Source of the DNA: a virus
Reading direction: 5' to 3' (one strand)
Length of the DNA stretch: 64,000 bases
Virus record (IMG/VR): IMGVR_UViG_3300035698_018475
Location: 1-64,000 of that record
Shown: piece by piece, positions 58,672-64,000 of the stretch
Position numbering within the stretch: the stretch's first letter is position 1
How the letters are laid out: each line of letters starts with the position of its first letter
The notes under the pieces: generated by a model
Seen by the model: only the letters and a program-made list of their open reading frames with translations
Database searches by the model: none
Told to the model about the DNA's origin: nothing
Translations under genes and position numbers: made by a program

Positions 58672-60303
58672 ATGAGTCAGTACATTTCTCCCGGAGTATA
58701 TGTTAAAGAGAGAGATTTATCCACCATTATTCCCAACGTTTCTGCCACTACTTCGGCATTAGTGGGGTATTCCATCAAGGGTACTGTTGAAGTTAAGCTT
58801 ATAACTAACTCTCAACAGTTTATCAGTGAGTATGGAGAGCCGGTTCCTGGTAACTACTTCCACTACTCTGCTCTGGCTTTCCTTGAGAATGGGAATGCTC
58901 TGTACTGTTTACGGGTGATTAACGGAGCACTATATGGGGGTATGAATGTGGTTAATGAAGATTCAGAGTATGATAATGTGGGGTTCTCCGTAGGAAGATC
59001 TTCAATAGCATTCTATGATGATTCTCCGGTAACAGATGAGTTATTCTCCATATTCGGAAAAGATCCGGGAGTATGGGATAATAGGATTTCTATAATTGTT
59101 AGAGATGTGAATAATTTATACTATGATGGAAATCTGAGCTATCCTGCAGATGTGGTGGATCAGTACACATTTACTATTGATGTGTATTATCAGAATGATG
59201 ATGGGGAAAATCAGTTAGTGGAATCTTGGACCGTTTCAAGGCAGGAAAAAATTGATGGTTATGGACGACAGATGTATCTGGAAGATCGGATCAATGATTA
59301 CAGTGATTACATAATGGTGGCGGATAATACCGGGCAGGCAGATACGGTGGTACCAAAAGCTAATTCCAGTGTGGTACTACTCGTTGGTGGTACCGATGGT
59401 TCTGTTGCGACTTCAAGTCAGATAGCAACCGCTTGGGGTGAATTTACTAATCCGGATGATATTGATGTCAGGATACTTATCAACGGTGGAATTACTGCTG
59501 TGGCGGTCCAGCAGGCAATGTTGACTATTGCTGAGGCCAGGATGGATTGTATTGCTATTTTGGATATGCCTTATGGTTATATTGATTCTGTGGATGATAT
59601 AATAGATTGGCGTAGAAGTGTACAGAACTTTAATAGTTCCTACTGTGCCTTATACGCCCCGTGGGTCAAAATAAATGATTCCTTTAATGATAGGATTTTG
59701 GAAGTGCCTCCTTCTGGGTATGTGGCTTCCCAATATGCTTATAATGATTATGTGGCTCACCCATGGTTTGCACCTGCTGGTTTTAATCGAGGTATATTGA
59801 ATGTATTATCCATCTCCAGTGTGTTTACCCAAGGGGAAAGGGACCAATTATATAAATACCAGATCAATCCTTTGCAGGTCTTTAGAGGTCAAGGGAATGT
59901 TATCTGGGGGCAGAAGACCCAACAGTTTAAGCCATCAGCATTAAGTAGAGTGAATGTGAGGAGGATGTTGATAGTATTGGAGAAAGCAATATCTATTGCC
60001 TTACAGACCTTTGATTTTGATCCTAATAGTGAATTTTACAGGTTCAGAATTACTGCTATGGTTATAGAATATATGGATCTATTATCTACCCAAGGAGCGT
60101 TTCAAACAGAGTTGGGAGATGATGGGTATAAAGTAGTTTGTGATGATACTAATAATACTCCTGCTGTTATTGATAGAAATGAGTTAAGGGTAGACATATT
60201 TATCAAGCCCAGTAGAGCGGCAGAGTTTATTCAGTTACAGACCATTATTACAAGAACTGGAGCGTCGTTCAATGAACTTATTAGCCGCGGAGCTCTCCTC
60301 TAA
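58672..60303 (+). CDS. contractile tail sheath protein (gp18-like)
   Basis: From ATG 58672 after AAGGAG, 543 residues. The N-terminus YISPGVYVKERDLS is the classic sheath start, followed by GYSIKGTVEVK and a FISEYGEP segment. The C-terminus (GDDGYKVVCDDTNNTPAVIDRNEL then RVDIFIKPSRAAEFI) is equally typical. This shows the virion is a myovirus. Confidence 0.9.
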   Translation: MSQYISPGVYVKERDLSTIIPNVSATTSALVGYSIKGTVEVKLITNSQQFISEYGEPVPGNYFHYSALAFLENGNALYCLRVINGALYGGMNVVNEDSEYDNVGFSVGRSSIAFYDDSPVTDELFSIFGKDPGVWDNRISIIVRDVNNLYYDGNLSYPADVVDQYTFTIDVYYQNDDGENQLVESWTVSRQEKIDGYGRQMYLEDRINDYSDYIMVADNTGQADTVVPKANSSVVLLVGGTDGSVATSSQIATAWGEFTNPDDIDVRILINGGITAVAVQQAMLTIAEARMDCIAILDMPYGYIDSVDDIIDWRRSVQNFNSSYCALYAPWVKINDSFNDRILEVPPSGYVASQYAYNDYVAHPWFAPAGFNRGILNVLSISSVFTQGERDQLYKYQINPLQVFRGQGNVIWGQKTQQFKPSALSRVNVRRMLIVLEKAISIALQTFDFDPNSEFYRFRITAMVIEYMDLLSTQGAFQTELGDDGYKVVCDDTNNTPAVIDRNELRVDIFIKPSRAAEFIQLQTIITRTGASFNELISRGALL

Positions 60304-60330
60304 ACCTTTGCTATATAAGGAGTTATAGAT

Positions 60331-61134
60331 ATTCCTAAAGGTGTTTATAAAAGAACTGAATTTCATAAAGAACGTATGAGATCAGGAAAAGTCCTTATAA
60401 CAAGGGTTTGTCCTATATGTGGGGATACTTTTGAATGTGGGGATTGGGCATATAAGTATACTTATTGTAGTATTCGATGTTCTGGTATTTCACAAAGAGG
60501 TAAAGTGATTTCACAAGAACAGCGAGATAAAATAAGTACGACTCTACGAACTGTTAAAAGAGAAAGAAGGAAGTGCCTGGAGTGTGGAGAAATATTTGAG
60601 ATTAAGGTGAATGTTACTAAGAAATTTTGTAATAGAACTTGTTACTTTTCTTATAAAAAACGTGGTATGTATAAACATTCAGAGGAGACAAAGAAGAAGA
60701 TAGGAGATAGACATAGAAGAGAGAAGTTGAAGAAAGTCTGTCTTTCTTGTGGGAAGGAATTTTATGTATGTAAGTGTTTCAAATCCACTAAGTATTGTTC
60801 TATGAAGTGTTTTGGTTTGGATCATAGAGGGGATGGAGCAGCTGCTTGGAATGGTGGCACATCAAACTTTCCATATCCATTTGATTTTGATAAAGAACTG
60901 AAGGAGTTAATTCGTAAGAGAGATAGTTATGAATGTAGATTTTGTGGTATGTCACAAGAAGAACACTCGGAAGTTCTGGGAGAGCAGTTAAGTATACATC
61001 ATATTGATTATGATAAGGAAAATTCTGATCCAAACAATCTTATTTCCTTATGTAGAGGATGTCATCTCAGGACTAATGTTAATAGAGAAAGTTGGAAGAA
61101 GATTTTTAGATTAAAGTTAAAAATGGCGATTTAG
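60331..61134 (+). CDS. free-standing HNH homing endonuclease, possible ATT start
   Basis: A zinc-rich nuclease inserted between sheath and tube genes. It has CPICGDTF, CLECGEIF and CLSCGKEF ribbons with matching C-terminal Cys pairs, a NUMOD3-like HSEETKKKIGDR block, and a C-terminal HNH (YECRFCG, IHHIDYDKENSDPNNL, CRGCH). The first ATG is 60376 (252 residues), but the frame upstream codes for PKGVYKRTEFHKERM, typical of the start of such proteins. ATT 60331 lies eight bases after AAGGAG (60317-60322); there is no ATG, GTG or TTG in frame before 60376. Confidence 0.75.
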   Translation: MPKGVYKRTEFHKERMRSGKVLITRVCPICGDTFECGDWAYKYTYCSIRCSGISQRGKVISQEQRDKISTTLRTVKRERRKCLECGEIFEIKVNVTKKFCNRTCYFSYKKRGMYKHSEETKKKIGDRHRREKLKKVCLSCGKEFYVCKCFKSTKYCSMKCFGLDHRGDGAAAWNGGTSNFPYPFDFDKELKELIRKRDSYECRFCGMSQEEHSEVLGEQLSIHHIDYDKENSDPNNLISLCRGCHLRTNVNRESWKKIFRLKLKMAI

Positions 61135-61157
61135 GGAACTATATAAGGAGAATAATT

Positions 61158-61676
61158 ATGAGTCCGACTATGGGAGTGGACAATCTTCGGGATAACTTAA
61201 CTAATCCACAACGTACTTATATGTGGGAATTCCAATGTGTGAATCCCATAGGAGGTGGTGATGGGGAGACCCTACTCCTTCGTTGTCAGACTATGGTTTG
61301 GCCGGGAGAAGCTTTCGGTGAAATACTTATTCCCTACAAGCAGACTGCCGGTCTGAAGGTTCCCGGTAAACGTAGCTATACTCATACTTTGGATACTACA
61401 ATGATCGAGGGGGAAGATGGGGTAGTACATGATATAATCCACGCTTGGATGCAACTTATTGTGGATAATAAAACTGGGATAGGAGTGGGGGATAATGCGG
61501 TGAAAACTGATATTTATCTTCGATTACTTTCTACTAAGGGGGAACAAACCAAGAGGATCCGGGTGATAGGTTGTTATCCACAGGCCAGAGATGAAATACC
61601 CCTATCCTATGATGATGAGGGTAATACATTGTTCCCCGTAACTTGGAGTTATGATCGTTGGGAAGAGGTTGTGTAG
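61158..61676 (+). CDS. tail tube protein 1 (gp19-like)
   Basis: A 172-residue protein after AAGGAG. DNLRDNLTNPQRTYMWEF at the start and the GLKVPGKRSYTHTLDTTMIE and VPVTWSYDRW-like ending (FPVTWSYDRWEEV) match gp19-type tube proteins. It directly follows the sheath and endonuclease genes. Confidence 0.8.
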   Translation: MSPTMGVDNLRDNLTNPQRTYMWEFQCVNPIGGGDGETLLLRCQTMVWPGEAFGEILIPYKQTAGLKVPGKRSYTHTLDTTMIEGEDGVVHDIIHAWMQLIVDNKTGIGVGDNAVKTDIYLRLLSTKGEQTKRIRVIGCYPQARDEIPLSYDDEGNTLFPVTWSYDRWEEVV

Positions 61677-61679
61677 TAT

Positions 61680-62249
61680 ATGGCTAAGTTCTCAGATTTA
61701 GTTTCTGGAGTTATGGGACCACAATCCCTTTTGTCCTATCATAGGACTTATAATTGGGATATATATTTCTTCTTCTCCATGGGTGGTATAAGGGGAGAAC
61801 TATTATCTAAGTTCTGTCAAGACATTACATTTGGTGGTTATTCCATATCCGATCTGGTAGAATTACGTAAAGGAGGAAGACAAGAGTTTTATCCCGGGAT
61901 GATGAATGTTAATACTGTTACTATGACCTTTGTCATTCCGTCTCCTGATATAGTGGGTAAATTCTTTCAATCTTGGAGGGAGCTAATAGTTGATCGTCAA
62001 GGTTTTTATGGAGTGAAGAATGACTATTCTAACAATATTTACATTTGGTTGGAGGGCAATAATTACTTTCCTAGTTCCAGATATGTATTAAAAAGAGCAT
62101 TTCCTCTGGATGTACCTTTGTTCAATTTATCTTATGGAGATGAAGATGTAGTGAGATATCCAATAAACTTTAAGGTGGATGATGTACAATTGGCAGGAGT
62201 TGCTGATACTGCAATAGATTTTGCCACTGGTCTTTTTAAGTGGTTTTAA
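61680..62249 (+). CDS. tail tube-like protein 2
   Basis: A 189-residue protein with the same layout as the tube protein: a YNWDIYFFF strand near the start, a GYSISDLVELRKGGRQEFYPG loop, a W-x-E-L-x-VD helix, and an acidic-turn ending (LSYGDEDVVRYPINFKVD). Some large phages carry a second tube-like protein for the tube end or baseplate cap, a role like gp54 or gp48 in T4. Confidence 0.65.
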   Translation: MAKFSDLVSGVMGPQSLLSYHRTYNWDIYFFFSMGGIRGELLSKFCQDITFGGYSISDLVELRKGGRQEFYPGMMNVNTVTMTFVIPSPDIVGKFFQSWRELIVDRQGFYGVKNDYSNNIYIWLEGNNYFPSSRYVLKRAFPLDVPLFNLSYGDEDVVRYPINFKVDDVQLAGVADTAIDFATGLFKWF

Positions 62250-62282
62250 GGAGATACATTTACAGAAGGGTTGGTAGATACA

Positions 62283-63032
62283 ATGGGAAAGGATTTTAGA
62301 AGCGTTAAATTACCGTCTAAATGTTTGGTATATCCCGGGGTAAGTCCAGAGGATATATCTATCTGTCAATTAACTGGGGAGGAAGAAAGGTTATTATCGG
62401 AGGTCAATACTTCTAATTTGGATAGGAAGGTTCTTGAGGTCCTAAAGAATGTAGTACGAGGTGTAGACGTTTCTGTACTAACCGCAGGGGATCGATTGTT
62501 TCTCCTGATATGGGAGATTATGAATTCCTTTTCTGATGAGATTCCTGTAAGTTATCTATGTTACAATTGTAACAAGAAAGTGGATATTACTGGGAAGTTC
62601 TCTACTATGGAGGTTATAGAACTTCCAGATGATTTCAAACAACCATATCCAGTGACTCTGTCAGATGAAAAAGTAGTAAATCTCCGTTTACTCACAGCGG
62701 GTGATGAAGTTCTGATCTCTGATTATGAAAGTAGTGGTAAAGATGCTTGGTGTTATAGGTATGCATTAAGTATAGTTTCTGATGATGATATTTTGAGAAG
62801 GATTAAGTTCTATCAGGATCTTCCAGTAAAAGATACTGCTAAAATCAGAGCTTTCCAAGAGAAGTTTTTCCATGGACCCAGTATGGAATTTCCCTGTAAA
62901 TGTCCATACTGTGGGGAGGAGGAACTTGTTTCCATACCCTTTCGTATTGAGTTCCTTTTTCCGTCTGGCGAGGGGCTTGTCAGAAATCATGGAATTGGAG
63001 TTTCATCTGATGTGGTACCTAAGGATGAGTAA
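62283..63032 (+). CDS. baseplate hub/assembly protein (gp26-like family)
   Basis: From ATG 62283, 249 residues (TTG 62271 is an alternative). Starts with LPSKCLVYPGVSPEDISICQLTGEEE, the pattern of T4 gp26-type baseplate proteins (T4_baseplate family). It has a zinc pair CYNC and a later CKCPYCGE. A tail-assembly role fits its place after the tube genes. Confidence 0.6.
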   Translation: MGKDFRSVKLPSKCLVYPGVSPEDISICQLTGEEERLLSEVNTSNLDRKVLEVLKNVVRGVDVSVLTAGDRLFLLIWEIMNSFSDEIPVSYLCYNCNKKVDITGKFSTMEVIELPDDFKQPYPVTLSDEKVVNLRLLTAGDEVLISDYESSGKDAWCYRYALSIVSDDDILRRIKFYQDLPVKDTAKIRAFQEKFFHGPSMEFPCKCPYCGEEELVSIPFRIEFLFPSGEGLVRNHGIGVSSDVVPKDE

Positions 63033-63120
63033 ATCTGATCTTCTGCAGTGTTCTCTGAAAGAAAGAGATTGGTTATATAACAGATTGATACAGGTGATTA
63101 GTAGGAAGAAAGATGGCTAA
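63025..63120 (+). CDS. very small protein before the tape-measure gene
   Basis: Thirty-one residues from ATG 63025, overlapping the genes before and after by eight bases each. Charged helix (CSLKERDWLYNRLIQVISRKK). Small genes often sit in this place in contractile-tail clusters, sometimes as part of a spliced-frame chaperone; here no frameshift signal is obvious. Confidence 0.4.
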   Translation: MSKSDLLQCSLKERDWLYNRLIQVISRKKDG

Positions 63121-64000
63121 GAGACCTACTTGGATTAGATCTTATATGAAGCTTGGGAGGTAGGCTTTTGATGATTACACCCTTTCTGTACTTCGCCTAA
63201 TAGAGAAGAAGTACTCTGAGGACTATGTAGTATTTCTTAAACAACTTAGATCTCATTTTTCTCCCGGCACTTCTATAGGAGAAAAGGCACGTATTTTAGA
63301 AAAACAGGTTCATCAGTCTATTAAGACCATCAGGAATCTCCGTGGTTGGTATGGTGGGAAAGCCACGAGAAAAGAAATATCTGAATTGTATGTGACCTTG
63401 GAAGCAATAGAATTGGGGATAAAAGATATTGCTGAGATGTCGGGAGCTTCCCAGGAGTTGAAAAGTGTACTGGTTTCTATACAGGAGCAGGTTAATGTTT
63501 CAGTAGAAGAAATCCAGAAAGCAGGAAAAGCGATTAAGAAAGGAGTATCTTCTGCAAGAGTAAAAGGAAAAGGTAGAAAAAGGCAGAGAAGGGATTCTTC
63601 TTTCCAAAGGGATATTTTAAGAGGCTTTCTTGGGGAAATGGTGGTGGGGAGAGGAGATGGACGTAGGACTAAAGGTAAGGCAGAGGGTCGTGGAAGAACC
63701 AGGTTAATGCGGGCTCTGACTCCAGTTTCTACCCCTGAGATAGGTGGAGAGAGGCCCAGAACCAGGGCAACCACAGTAGGAGGAGTATCTGCAGGAGGTT
63801 TATATGAATTCTTTGACCAAGGTGCTTATAAAGCCACATGGACCAGAGATGTTATTAGTGAGTTGAGGGAGATTAGAACCAAATTAACCATTGGTACAAA
63901 AGGTAAGGGAGTGGGTGGTTTACTGGGTAAGTTGGCTTTAGTTCTTGGTGGTGGGGCGGGAGTGGTGGCACTTATGGGTGGTTTGGTCGTTACTCTAGGA
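63113..64000 (+). CDS. probable tape-measure protein, partial, with in-frame TAG
   Basis: ATG 63113 follows AGGAAGAAAG, overlaps the previous gene and opens MAKRPTWIRSYMKLGR, then TAG at 63161-63163. The same frame stays open from 63164 to the window end (279 codons) and reads as a normal protein: a helical first part, a basic Gly/Arg region, and a hydrophobic Gly/Leu/Val stretch near the end (LLGKLALVLGGGAGVVALMGG), as in tape-measure proteins. No ATG, GTG or TTG occurs in frame between the TAG and TTG 63386. TAG ends many other genes here, so it is not generally read as an amino acid. The gene may need read-through, may be mutated, or the base may be an error. Confidence 0.6.

Noticed and set aside
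63113-64000. Global reading of TAG as an amino acid
   Set aside because: Many confident genes end with TAG (for example at 8867, 10853, 15948, 38202, 61676) and are followed at once by a new start.

Overview
The window looks like part of a large, tailed, lytic (myovirus-type) phage genome. Every gene I can support lies on the + strand, packed tightly with many ATGA-type overlaps. Hallmark genes are a large terminase, portal, gp21-like prohead protease fused to a scaffold, gp23-like major capsid protein, contractile tail sheath, two tail-tube-like proteins and a gp26-like baseplate protein. The body plan is T4-superfamily-like, but the replisome is mixed: a family-A DNA polymerase fused to a uracil-DNA glycosylase domain, a bacterial beta-type clamp and a clamp loader sit beside T4-style gp32-, UvsX-, gp46- and gp47-like proteins. 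The host cannot be named. Lipobox proteins and a heptose-kinase-like gene fit a Gram-negative host, and one lipoprotein ends in a dockerin-like motif of a kind common in Planctomycetota and related bacteria, which is only a weak hint.

Layout. 1-292 and 1340-1528: two hairpin-rich non-coding stretches around the clamp gene. 293-15948: replication, recombination and repair (clamp, UDG-polymerase, clamp loader, ssDNA-binding protein, UvsY-like and RecA-like proteins, RuvC-like resolvase, Mre11/SbcD-like nuclease, and a Rad50/SbcC-like ATPase apparently split into two genes), with a class V aminotransferase and QueC in between. 15941-18215: nucleotide metabolism (HPRT-like enzyme, ThyX, QueD) and a GroES-like protein. 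18212-21427: packaging. 21487-25683: small membrane proteins, lipoproteins, a holin candidate, two terminators and a third structured RNA candidate (23433-23556). 25712-29643: small genes, a sigma-factor-like protein and a portal gene interrupted by an intein.

30003-42784: a heptose-kinase-like gene, small probable virion proteins, and two copies of a 'small beta protein plus fibre-like protein' pair. 42794-47357: protease-scaffold fusion and capsid protein. 47472-58654: neck or connector candidates and several unusual large proteins (HAD hydrolase, SWIM-like zinc protein, nucleotidyltransferase-like protein, leucine-rich-repeat protein). 58672-64000: sheath, a free-standing HNH endonuclease, two tube proteins, baseplate protein, and the start of a probable tape-measure gene that carries an in-frame TAG after 16 codons.

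How it fits together. QueC and QueD suggest 7-deazaguanine synthesis, possibly for DNA modification; FolE, QueE and a transglycosylase are not in this window. Many proteins between portal and sheath begin with a similar short amphipathic leader and contain L/I/V-x-E sites (notably LxE-AT and [IV]NEQE). By analogy with T4 capsid targeting and gp21 cleavage, these may be proteins carried into the prohead and trimmed there by the protease at 42794. This packaged-protein set and the in-frame TAG are the observations most worth a second look.
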